A DNA stretch of 6,181 nucleotides. Origin: an uncultured Eubacteriales bacterium. Lineage in GTDB: Bacteria; Bacillota; Clostridia; Lachnospirales; Lachnospiraceae. The notes beneath the pieces are model-generated. The model saw nothing but the letters and a program-made list of their open reading frames with translations. It did no database searches and had not been told where the DNA came from. The position numbers and the translations under genes are program-made. Shown here one piece after another: positions 1-6,181 of this stretch; within the stretch, counting starts at the first letter, position 1; every line of letters starts with the position of its first letter. The DNA lies in assembly GCA_900557175.1 (NCBI GenBank), contig USSL01000112.1:1-6181 (forward strand), read 5' to 3'.

Positions 1-1666
1 AATATGCTTTTGAGTGTGCAAAATCACGTCCGATAAACACTTCGCCGCCGTCATCATACGATACAGGGCCGATTGCCTCTGACATACCGTATTTTGTAAC
101 CATTTGACGTGCTATGTCAGTTGCACGCTGAATGTCACTTGACGCGCCTGTGCTGATGTCGTCCATTGTAAGTTCTTCGGCTACTCTGCCGCCAAGCATT
201 ACAATTATTCTGTCCAACATTTCATTTTTTGATGTGTACATTTTATCTTCATCCGGCACATACATCGTATATCCGCCTGCTCTGCCACGCGGTATTATTG
301 ACACCTTATGAATATGCGATGTTTTATCGACAAGTTTTGCCAAAACTGCATGACCTGCCTCGTGAAATGCCGTAAGTTTCTTTTCTTTTTCGGTAATAAT
401 TCTCGAACGTTTTTCCGTTCCCATCATTACTTTTAAGTTTGCGTCCTCAATATCTTTTCTTGTTATTTCAAGATGGTTTCGTCTTGCCGCAAAAATAGCG
501 GACTCATTCATCAAGTTTTCAAGGTCTGCACCCGAATAACCTGCTGTTGCTTTTGCGATTTCTTCCAAGTCAACGTCATTTGCCAAAGGCTTTTTAGCCG
601 AATGAACTTTTAGAATAGCCTCTCTGCCCTTTACGTCAGGAACGTCAACGACAATCTGTCTGTCAAAACGTCCCGGTCTTAAAAGTGCCTTATCAAGAAT
701 TTCCGGACGGTTCGTTGCCGCCAGAATAATAATACCTTTGGATGAATCAAAGCCGTCCATCTCAGACAAAAGCTGGTTCAACGTCTGCTCGCGCTCATCA
801 TTGCCGCCGCCATAAGCAGAATCACGACGTTTACCGATAGCATCCAGCTCGTCAATAAAAATAATACACGGTGCTGACTGCTGGGCATTTTTAAACAAGT
901 CACGGACACGGGAAGCGCCGACGCCGACAAACATTTCTACAAAGTCTGAACCTGATAATGAATAAAACGGCACCCCGGCCTCACCGGCAACGGCCTTTGC
1001 AAGCAATGTCTTACCTGTTCCCGGAGGTCCCACAAGCAGCGCACCCTTTGGCAGCTTCGCGCCAATCTGCGTATACTTGCCCGGATAATGAAGAAAATCA
1101 ACAATCTCGCGAAGGGATTCCTTTGCCTCCTCCTGTCCGGCCACATCCTTAAACAAGACACCTGTTTCTTTTTGCACATACATCTTTGCCGTACTCTTGC
1201 CAACGCCCATCATACCGCTGTTTTTTGAAACTGAACGGAATACGAAAAAGAAAATACCATATAAAATAATAAACGGAAGCACATATGCCAAAATCACATT
1301 AAGGATACCGGAGCTCTGACTTGGAATTTCCTGAGTAAACTTTACACCTGCCTTCTCAAGTCTGTCTACAAGTTCTAAATCTGTAAAATAACCTGTATAA
1401 TAAACTTTGGCTAAAACACCCTTCTCATCCTTTTTCTTGATTTCAAGTGTACCGTCAGTCGTACTTTTGACACTCTCAACCTCGTCTTTATCAAGCATTG
1501 TCAGAAATTCACTGTACGTAATTTCTTCACGCTGGCTCTGCTTAATCTGATTCGCCAGCACATTAAATAAAACGAGAATGCCAAGAACGACGACAACGCC
1601 CACAATAGCAATGGTCATATTTTTTTTGTTTTTATTTTTTTCATTATTTTGTTTATTGTCATTCAT
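1..1666 (-). CDS. ftsH: ATP-dependent zinc metalloprotease FtsH (3' end outside window)
   Basis: Membrane-anchored AAA+ protease that unfolds and degrades damaged membrane proteins and some short-lived cytosolic regulators. 555 residues are visible. In order: a short Asn/Lys-rich cytosolic N-terminus, TM1 (about 17-36), an extracytoplasmic FtsH_ext domain (about 37-117), TM2 (about 121-143), and the AAA+ domain with Walker A GPPGTGKT (213-220, K219), pore loop MFVGVG (F246), Walker B IIFIDE (D272, E273) and the arginine-finger stretch LLRPGRFDR. The M41 protease domain follows, with HEAGH (H435, E436, H439) and the third zinc ligand D511 in STGASSD. All key residues are intact, so it should be active. 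The start is fixed by an in-frame TGA at 1672-1670, just upstream of ATG 1666. Family members are usually about 600-650 residues, so roughly 50-100 C-terminal residues lie beyond base 1. It is divergent from the lspA-like gene and has its own candidate promoter. Confidence 0.97.
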   Translation of the reverse strand, partial: MNDNKQNNEKNKNKKNMTIAIVGVVVVLGILVLFNVLANQIKQSQREEITYSEFLTMLDKDEVESVKSTTDGTLEIKKKDEKGVLAKVYYTGYFTDLELVDRLEKAGVKFTQEIPSQSSGILNVILAYVLPFIILYGIFFFVFRSVSKNSGMMGVGKSTAKMYVQKETGVLFKDVAGQEEAKESLREIVDFLHYPGKYTQIGAKLPKGALLVGPPGTGKTLLAKAVAGEAGVPFYSLSGSDFVEMFVGVGASRVRDLFKNAQQSAPCIIFIDELDAIGKRRDSAYGGGNDEREQTLNQLLSEMDGFDSSKGIIILAATNRPEILDKALLRPGRFDRQIVVDVPDVKGREAILKVHSAKKPLANDVDLEEIAKATAGYSGADLENLMNESAIFAARRNHLEITRKDIEDANLKVMMGTEKRSRIITEKEKKLTAFHEAGHAVLAKLVDKTSHIHKVSIIPRGRAGGYTMYVPDEDKMYTSKNEMLDRIIVMLGGRVAEELTMDDISTGASSDIQRATDIARQMVTKYGMSEAIGPVSYDDGGEVFIGRDFAHSKAY

Positions 1667-1684
1667 GAATCATTCTTTCTCCTT
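1659..1684 (-). promoter_or_regulatory. ftsH ribosome binding site with overlapping five-codon frame
   Basis: An AAGGAG Shine-Dalgarno sequence lies at 1684-1679. It is 12 bases from the ftsH ATG (1666), which is long, but only 5 bases from another ATG at 1673 in a different frame. That second ATG opens the frame ATG ATT CAT GAA TGA (Met-Ile-His-Glu-stop, 1673-1659), whose stop overlaps the second and third codons of ftsH. The sequence shows this arrangement directly. A role in translational coupling, or in lowering ftsH translation, is inference; the tiny frame may simply be incidental. Confidence 0.5.
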
Positions 1685-1703
1685 TTTTATGCTATTCTTC
1701 TCT

Positions 1704-1732
1704 ATGATAGCCCAATTCACCCTTTCCGTCCA
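1704..1732 (-). promoter_or_regulatory. Candidate sigma-A promoter of ftsH
   Basis: On the minus strand, TGGACG (1732-1727; 4 of 6 matches to TTGACA) is followed after exactly 17 bases by TATCAT (1709-1704; 5 of 6 matches to TATAAT). Transcription would start near 1697 and give a leader of about 30 bases carrying the ftsH Shine-Dalgarno. I saw no CtsR-like or CIRCE-type inverted repeat here, so there is no visible sign of heat-shock repressor control. Confidence 0.45.
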
Positions 1733-1783
1733 GTCTATTTTCTATTTTTCACAAAATATTTATTCTTTTCTGATACGTTTTTC

Positions 1784-1812
1784 TTGTATGAAATAAAAGT
1801 CTAATTTATAAT
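1784..1812 (+). promoter_or_regulatory. Candidate sigma-A promoter of the lspA-like gene
   Basis: TTGTAT (1784-1789; 3 of 6 matches to the -35 consensus) is followed after 17 bases by a perfect TATAAT (1807-1812). Transcription would begin near 1819-1820, giving a leader of about 25 bases that contains the Shine-Dalgarno AAGGAGAG at 1831-1838. The -35 box is weak; the perfect -10 with ideal spacing is the main support. It points away from the ftsH promoter, and about 50 bases separate the two -35 boxes. Confidence 0.55.
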
Positions 1813-1843
1813 AAAATCATGATTATGCGTAAGGAGAGGTTCT

Positions 1844-2296
1844 ATGTTCTATTTTATTTTAGCCGCTGTTTTGTGCGGCGCAGACTTAATTATCAAAAAA
1901 TATATAAAACAAAAAAATGCAACCGCACGCTATGAGCGCCGTCTCGGCTGTATGACAATCACTTATTTAAAAAACAAAGGCGCCATGCTCGGTTTTCTTA
2001 AGCAGAGCGCAAAGCTTCTTCTTTGTATCACACTGACTGCCATCGGCTTTATTGCCGGCGTCCTTGCCATGCTCACCCCTAGAAAAGGGCATTTTCTTTT
2101 AAAATCCGGACTGTCGCTCATCCTCGGCGGTGCCTGCAGCAATGGGTTTGAACGCCTTAAGGACGGCGAAGTAACCGACTACATCCGTTTTAACGCCGGC
2201 CCGAAAAAATTTCAAAATGTTGTCTTTAACATCGGAGATTTCTTCATCTTCAGCGGCTGTATACTCACCATCATCGATGCACTGCGGAAAAAATAA
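1844..2296 (+). CDS. lspA: Signal peptidase II family protein, divergent LspA-like
   Basis: Signal peptidase II is a polytopic membrane aspartyl protease that removes the signal peptide of lipid-modified prolipoproteins. At 150 residues this protein has the usual family length and about four hydrophobic segments (about 2-17, 58-77, 85-101, 128-145). Family landmarks are D14 in the first segment, NKGAMLG (44-50; usual form NxGAxFg), GGACSN (95-100), D112 in VTDYI and FNIGD (128-132). D112 and D132 are 20 residues apart and match the catalytic aspartate pair of known LspA structures. Odd points: the usual GNxxDR reads SNGFER (E103 for Asp, S99 for Gly), and FNxAD has Gly for Ala. Several clostridia carry such divergent copies, so a second, canonical lspA may exist elsewhere. 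The ribosome binding site AAGGAGAG ends 5 bases before ATG 1844. It is followed by a strong terminator. Family assignment is firm; activity as the housekeeping enzyme is less sure. Confidence 0.85.
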   Translation: MFYFILAAVLCGADLIIKKYIKQKNATARYERRLGCMTITYLKNKGAMLGFLKQSAKLLLCITLTAIGFIAGVLAMLTPRKGHFLLKSGLSLILGGACSNGFERLKDGEVTDYIRFNAGPKKFQNVVFNIGDFFIFSGCILTIIDALRKK

Positions 2297-2323
2297 AAAA
2301 TATCGCACATATCTGCACAAGGC

Positions 2324-2397
2324 AAAAAAAGAGTACGCTTTGATATGCTCCCTGTCAATCAGACAGGGATATATCACTTTAGAGCGCACTCTTTTTT
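2324..2397. terminator. Bidirectional intrinsic terminator between convergent genes
   Basis: An extended imperfect inverted repeat fills the gap between the stop of the lspA-like gene (2296) and the stop of the glycosyltransferase gene (2411). From the inside outwards: CCCTGTC (2350-2356) pairs with GACAGGG (2362-2368) over a 5-base loop, TGATAT (2341-2346) pairs with ATATCA (2371-2376), CGCT (2336-2339) with AGCG (2383-2386), GAGT (2331-2334) with ACTC (2388-2391), and the A-run (2324-2330) with the T-run (2392-2397). Each strand therefore gives a stem followed by a U-run, as expected for a terminator serving both converging genes. Confidence 0.85.
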
Positions 2398-2410
2398 AAT
2401 ACGTCTTATT

Positions 2411-3679
2411 TTACTGTGCCTGACGGATCTCGCCGGCTGTTTTGACAACGTTGTGCTGAATTGGCACCCACTGAATCTTCTTAAATAAAGCAACAACAGA
2501 AATTGGAATGTATGTCATAATATAAACCGGAAATGTAAATAAATAAGCAATTTTCTTCCAGTTCTGTGTATGAATCTGCTCCCACTCTGTCACTGTTGTA
2601 ATCAGACCAAGCGTAAACATCGTCACATAACTTGCACCAAACGCAAAAGCTACTGTCTCCATCAGTGAATGCAGCATCACATTCATATAAACCGGATTAA
2701 GCAGACCATAAATCACACCGACAATACCGAGAACAAAGGTTGTCAGTGTCAGAAGAATCCCCGGTGCAATCGTCATAAACATATCATACGCTGCAAAGCT
2801 GTGCTTCTTAAAAATGTTCGCACAAAGCTGCTTTGCATAATTGAAAAATACCTGATAAAAGCCTTTTGACCAGCGCAGGCGCTGATTCCATGATGCTTTA
2901 AAGGTTGTCGGCTGCTCATCATAAATAATTGCTGAATTACAGTAACCAATACACTCACCGTGAATGACACTGTCGATTGAAAACTCAATATCCTCTGTCA
3001 GAAGATGGTGCTTCCAGCCGCCGTTTTTCTTAAATACTTCATTGCTTACAAGGAAGCCTGTGCCTGAAACCGCACAGCTTGTTCCAAGCATCATACGGGC
3101 ATTGTTAATATACTTTGCCTCTCTTAAAAACCAAAGCGCATAACCGGCTGAAATCCAGTTATCGCCATAGTTTTTAGAATTACGGTAGCTTGTAATGATT
3201 CTATATCCATTGGAAAATACTTTGTTCATCTCTCTGACATAATTTTCATCAAGAATGTTATCCGCATCAAATACGAAATAGCCTTCAAAGGCATCCTCAC
3301 CGTAATCTTCTGAAATATGTTCTAAAAGCCAGTTCAGTGCATAGCCCTTGCCGACCTTTTCCTTATTAAAACGTTCATAAACAACAGCGCCGGCTTCCCG
3401 TGCCACATCTGCTGTATGATCTGTGCAGTTATCTGCAACGACAAAAATTTCAATAAGCTTATCCGGATAATTCTGCTGTTTGATACTTTCAATAAGCTGT
3501 GCTATGACCGCACTCTCATTTCTGGCTGAAATCAAAACTCCATATTTATGAAATCTGTCGGCTTCAAACGTCTTCGGCGTTTTTAGTAAACCCATAAGTG
3601 CATAGACAACCTGGTATAAATATCCGACTGTAAAAAACAAGCCGACAACCACAGCCGCTGTCCTTATTACATCAAGCAT
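2411..3679 (-). CDS. Membrane glycosyltransferase, family GT2, processive type
   Basis: Transfers sugar from a nucleotide sugar to a growing glycan, or possibly another acceptor, at the inner face of the membrane. 422 residues: one N-terminal TM (about 7-29), a cytosolic GT-A domain (about 44-280), then three or four C-terminal membrane segments (about 300-327, 339-363, 377-399). Visible motifs are the nucleotide-binding D83 (ADNCTD), DAD (138-140, metal/UDP binding), TED (228-230, catalytic base region) and QRLRW (266-270), the Q(Q/R)xRW signature of processive synthases such as those for cellulose, hyaluronan and poly-N-acetylglucosamine. No PilZ domain is present. It is smaller and has fewer membrane segments than BcsA. 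Sugar and product cannot be told, and no partner polysaccharide genes are in the window. The Shine-Dalgarno GAGGAGGAG (3697-3689) ends 9 bases before ATG 3679. It has its own promoter downstream of comEC. Confidence 0.9.
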   Translation of the reverse strand: MLDVIRTAAVVVGLFFTVGYLYQVVYALMGLLKTPKTFEADRFHKYGVLISARNESAVIAQLIESIKQQNYPDKLIEIFVVADNCTDHTADVAREAGAVVYERFNKEKVGKGYALNWLLEHISEDYGEDAFEGYFVFDADNILDENYVREMNKVFSNGYRIITSYRNSKNYGDNWISAGYALWFLREAKYINNARMMLGTSCAVSGTGFLVSNEVFKKNGGWKHHLLTEDIEFSIDSVIHGECIGYCNSAIIYDEQPTTFKASWNQRLRWSKGFYQVFFNYAKQLCANIFKKHSFAAYDMFMTIAPGILLTLTTFVLGIVGVIYGLLNPVYMNVMLHSLMETVAFAFGASYVTMFTLGLITTVTEWEQIHTQNWKKIAYLFTFPVYIMTYIPISVVALFKKIQWVPIQHNVVKTAGEIRQAQ

Positions 3680-3833
3680 AAGAATCTTCTCCTCCTCATT
3701 TTCAAATCATTTTTGTTAATTGTAAGTATAGTCGCTGTATGCCAAAAATAAAAGAAATAATTTCTGAAGAATTATTAAATTTCCCTTTAACTTCTCTGAA
3801 TTAGCATATGCGTTACTTTTAAATCTTATGTAC

Positions 3834-3847
3834 CTGATTTTCATCAG
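3834..3847. promoter_or_regulatory. 14-base inverted repeat at the inferred glycosyltransferase transcription start
   Basis: CTGAT and ATCAG arms surround a 4-base centre, which reads GAAA on the transcribed (minus) sense. The element begins 5 bases after the -10 box, so it covers the inferred start point and the first transcribed bases. A second inverted pair, GTTACT (3812-3817) with AGTAAC (3846-3851), overlaps it, and a perfect palindrome GCATATGC lies at 3804-3811. It could be a repressor site or a 5'-end RNA hairpin with a GAAA tetraloop. The symmetry is visible; the function is not. Confidence 0.35.
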
Positions 3848-3852
3848 TAACT

Positions 3853-3880
3853 ATCATACCACGTTCATTTAAAATGTCAA
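3853..3880 (-). promoter_or_regulatory. Strong sigma-A-type promoter of the glycosyltransferase gene
   Basis: On the minus strand, a perfect TTGACA (3880-3875) is followed after 16 bases by TATGAT (3858-3853; 5 of 6 matches to TATAAT). It lies 82 bases after the comEC stop and reads towards the glycosyltransferase. Transcription would start near 3845, leaving an untranslated leader of about 165 bases (3845-3680). The leader is AT-rich and has a weak all-AT hairpin around 3743-3763. I recognise no known riboswitch class in it. Confidence 0.7.
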
Positions 3881-3962
3881 AATGCTTTTTAACGAAATTA
3901 CACAAAAACTTTACGTTTTCTTTATGCAACTTTTACACTTCGTTTTTCATCAATGGACTTCT

Positions 3963-6181
3963 TCATTGAAATTGCTTTTTATTTTCTTCCGTCAGATATG
4001 TCTGTATGTCAAAGCGCCCATGTGCCGCCGTCACAAGCACCGCACCATTTTGCGCCGTCACAAACGTCCCGCAGTCGATATTTTCAAATCTTTGCATCGT
4101 TTCTTCATGGGGATGACCGTAACGGTTATTTTTTCCGCACGAAACGACCGCCGCCTCCGGCTTTATCTGTGCAAGAAAATCACTGCCGGAGCTGCTTTTA
4201 GAACCATGATGTCCTGCCTTAAGCAAATCAATATCCGGGAGAGCCCCTATTGCGGCCGCCTCCGCCATTGCCTCGCCGTCTCCTGTAAAAAGTACAGTCA
4301 CGCCTTCTATATTAAGCAGCAGCATCATTGAAGCCTCATTATCATCTTCTGTCACAAAATCCGGCGAAGGATGAATACACTTGATATACCACCGGCCATT
4401 TTTTCCGGGAACATTGCCGCTTATAGCTTCACCGGCCTTAAATACGTTTGTCCGAATATTTTTTTCTGATGCCAGCCGGCACATTGCTTCCTGCTTCTCC
4501 TTTGACGGACAGCACGCCGGAAAGTAAAGCGTACCAATCTCATCGCCTGATGCCATCAGTCCTTTAACACCATTTGTATGATCGCCATCCATATGGGATA
4601 AAAATACACCGTCAAGCCGGCCGATGCCATAAAACTTTAATACCTTTTCAATGACATAAGTATGGACATCCTTCTGTGATGAGCTCCCGCCGTCAATCAG
4701 CCAGTTTGTACCATCACTCATAGACAGAAGCGCGCAATCCCCCTGCCCCACGTCCATAAAAATAATCCGCGGCTGCTTCGGTATTTTAGGCAGGGCAAGA
4801 AGACCATATCCTGCAGCCAGAAAACCAATGCCCAAAAGAAGCACCTTTTTTTTGTAATGACGGCTTACGGCAATAAATGCTAATGGAAAAACAACTATCA
4901 AAAGCACCATCAGCTCCGGTGACGGTCTTCCGGTCACAATGACAGAAAACGGCAGCCGCTCAAAAAAGTGGCATACATATGTATAAAGCTGTAAAATAAA
5001 ATAGACGATGCCTGTTAAAAATTTTGCTGCTGGTATACAAAACAGACCGATGATGCCGCCAAGCGCCGCCATCGGAAATAAAATCCCCATCAGCGGCAAA
5101 AGGAAAAAGTTAAGTACCGTACTATAAAGCGGTATTTCATAAAGATACCATGCCAGCACCGGCATCGTTATCAATGTGATTGAAAGCCCCGGCAAAAGCT
5201 TTTCCGAAAGATGTCCCGGCTTATTTTTAATCAGCACCGGTAAAAAACCAATCAGACTAAACACTGCACCAAAAGACATCAAAATACCAAAAGAAGTAAG
5301 CCCCAATGGCTGCCGCCACAAAATTATAAGTCCGGCCAGTGCCAATGCACTTACGCCATCATAGCTTCTGCCCAAAAGTTCTGCACCCATTAAAAGTGCC
5401 GCCATCAAAAGCGCCCGGATACACGACACCGGCATACCGCACATAAAACCATAAGCAGCCATCAGCAAAAATGCCGCTGCAAATGCAGCGCCCGGCGGCA
5501 TTGTCACTTTTCTGAGAAGCCGGTAAATTCCGACGCCGGCCATGCTCATGTGAAGGCCTGACACAGCAAAAAGATGGCCGATGCCCTGACTTTGATATAA
5601 TGTTTTTAACTCTTTAGAAAGCCCCTGCTTATCTCCAAGCATAATGCCGCACAGCACACCGGCCGTTTCTTCATCGAGCACGCTGTGATAAACCGCCGTC
5701 AGACGGGCTTTTAAACGCAGCAGTGCTTTTGCCGCAGGAAGACCTCCGTGGCTGATAACATCCATATGCTCAGGAAACATTTGATAATAAAGTCCCGACA
5801 CACTATTGGCAGCCCATGCATCATAAGTTCCCGGATTTGATGCTTTTTCAAAACGCTTTGGACAGCCTGACACAACAATCGTATCGCCATACGCCGCCGT
5901 CTCCGACAAATCCGCCACAATCAAAAGCTTGTCTGTCAATGGCAAATTCACGTCTCCTTTAATGACTTTCACATAAACAGACTTTGATTTTGCTTTCACT
6001 TCTGTTTTTTCCACAATACATTTCAATGTCACCGGCGTCTCAAAATCACCGGCCGCCCACACAGTTTCTGCCGTCTGCCGGTCTTCAAGCAATCTGATGC
6101 TTCCGGCAGACATAAAAACAGGCAGCACACAAAAAACAAGCCGCGTCCGCAGTGCCCATCGCCTGCGCGCACCTTTTTTCT
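3963..6181 (-). CDS. comEC: DNA internalization-related competence protein ComEC/Rec2 (5' end outside window)
   Basis: ComEC forms the inner-membrane channel that takes up single-stranded DNA during natural transformation. 738 residues are visible. The frame stays open to base 6181; it begins with an Arg/Lys-rich stretch and a hydrophobic segment. The GTG at 6128 and ATG at 6113 are internal, because coding-like sequence continues upstream, and about 10-60 residues are missing. Domain order: N-terminal OB-fold-like DUF4131 region (about 40-140), Competence membrane domain with HLFAVSGLHM (202-211) and many TM segments to about 470, then a C-terminal metallo-beta-lactamase domain. That domain has DVGQGD (476-481), HMDGDH (529-534; HxDxDH metal motif), FTGDGE, GHHGS (656-660) and GHPH (688-691). 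All metal-binding motifs look intact, so the gene is not decayed. Residue numbers count from the window edge. comEA, comEB and holA, frequent neighbours, are not seen. The glycosyltransferase follows after 283 bases with its own promoter. Confidence 0.95.
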   Translation of the reverse strand, partial: KKGARRRWALRTRLVFCVLPVFMSAGSIRLLEDRQTAETVWAAGDFETPVTLKCIVEKTEVKAKSKSVYVKVIKGDVNLPLTDKLLIVADLSETAAYGDTIVVSGCPKRFEKASNPGTYDAWAANSVSGLYYQMFPEHMDVISHGGLPAAKALLRLKARLTAVYHSVLDEETAGVLCGIMLGDKQGLSKELKTLYQSQGIGHLFAVSGLHMSMAGVGIYRLLRKVTMPPGAAFAAAFLLMAAYGFMCGMPVSCIRALLMAALLMGAELLGRSYDGVSALALAGLIILWRQPLGLTSFGILMSFGAVFSLIGFLPVLIKNKPGHLSEKLLPGLSITLITMPVLAWYLYEIPLYSTVLNFFLLPLMGILFPMAALGGIIGLFCIPAAKFLTGIVYFILQLYTYVCHFFERLPFSVIVTGRPSPELMVLLIVVFPLAFIAVSRHYKKKVLLLGIGFLAAGYGLLALPKIPKQPRIIFMDVGQGDCALLSMSDGTNWLIDGGSSSQKDVHTYVIEKVLKFYGIGRLDGVFLSHMDGDHTNGVKGLMASGDEIGTLYFPACCPSKEKQEAMCRLASEKNIRTNVFKAGEAISGNVPGKNGRWYIKCIHPSPDFVTEDDNEASMMLLLNIEGVTVLFTGDGEAMAEAAAIGALPDIDLLKAGHHGSKSSSGSDFLAQIKPEAAVVSCGKNNRYGHPHEETMQRFENIDCGTFVTAQNGAVLVTAAHGRFDIQTYLTEENKKQFQ

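Noticed and set aside
781..1140. Locally higher GC in the ftsH AAA+ region than in its protease region, suggesting a mosaic gene
   Set aside because: The change is gradual, the protein is continuous and typical throughout, and conserved Gly/Pro/Ala-rich AAA+ motifs explain part of it.
937..1203. Minus-strand frame of 88 codons inside ftsH
   Set aside because: It lies in another frame across the strongly conserved FtsH AAA+ domain, is rich in Arg and Cys and has no recognisable domain. It is a shadow of ftsH.
1578..1796. Plus-strand frame of 72 codons, rich in Phe and hydrophobic, across the ftsH start
   Set aside because: It is antisense to the ftsH N-terminus and covers the intergenic promoter region. 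Its hydrophobicity comes from T-rich sequence, and no good ribosome binding site was seen.
2099..2389. Minus-strand frame of 96 codons antisense to the lspA-like gene
   Set aside because: It runs through the bidirectional terminator hairpin and opposes a gene with clear family motifs.
3903..3920. Possible comEC terminator hairpin with AAAAC/GTTTT arms
   Set aside because: Only five base pairs, four of them A-T, and no independent T-run after the stem. Too weak to call, so some comEC read-through into the glycosyltransferase gene is possible.
3882..4331. Plus-strand frame of 149 codons antisense to the comEC 3' end
   Set aside because: It covers the intact metallo-beta-lactamase motifs of comEC on the other strand, and its composition (many His, Arg, Phe) is not protein-family-like.
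6111..6128. GTG at 6128 or ATG at 6113 as the comEC start
   Set aside because: The same frame continues without a stop to the window edge with an Arg/Lys-rich stretch leading into a hydrophobic segment, and I saw no Shine-Dalgarno at a suitable distance. The true start is more likely beyond 6181.

Overview
The window looks like an ordinary chromosomal segment from a low-to-moderate GC anaerobic Firmicute, probably a clostridial (Lachnospiraceae-like) species. This placement is an inference from the style of the proteins, the strong AGGAG-type ribosome binding sites and the sigma-A-type promoters. I see no insertion sequence, phage gene, CRISPR array, tRNA or rRNA.

There are four protein-coding genes, and two of them run off the window. 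From left to right: (1) ftsH on the minus strand, with its N-terminus and start inside the window at 1666 and its last part missing beyond base 1. It is a membrane AAA+ zinc protease. (2) A divergently transcribed lspA-like gene, 1844-2296, on the plus strand: a divergent member of the signal peptidase II family. The 177-base gap between them holds a candidate promoter for each gene. (3) A membrane glycosyltransferase of family GT2, 2411-3679, on the minus strand. It converges on the lspA-like gene, and a long hairpin at 2324-2397 between them can act as a terminator in both directions. (4) comEC, 3963 to beyond 6181, on the minus strand: the DNA-uptake channel protein with its competence membrane domain and a C-terminal metallo-beta-lactamase domain. 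Its extreme N-terminus is outside the window.

The glycosyltransferase lies downstream of comEC in the same direction, but it has its own strong promoter (TTGACA, 16 bases, TATGAT) at 3853-3880 and an untranslated leader of about 165 bases. It is therefore probably its own transcription unit rather than a comEC operon member. All four products act at or in the cytoplasmic membrane (membrane protein quality control, lipoprotein processing, envelope polysaccharide synthesis, DNA transport), but nothing shows that they form one system.

No clearly new system is visible. The points most worth a second look are the altered conserved motifs of the lspA-like protein, a five-codon reading frame that overlaps the ftsH start and takes the better-spaced ribosome binding site, and the symmetric element at the inferred transcription start of the glycosyltransferase.
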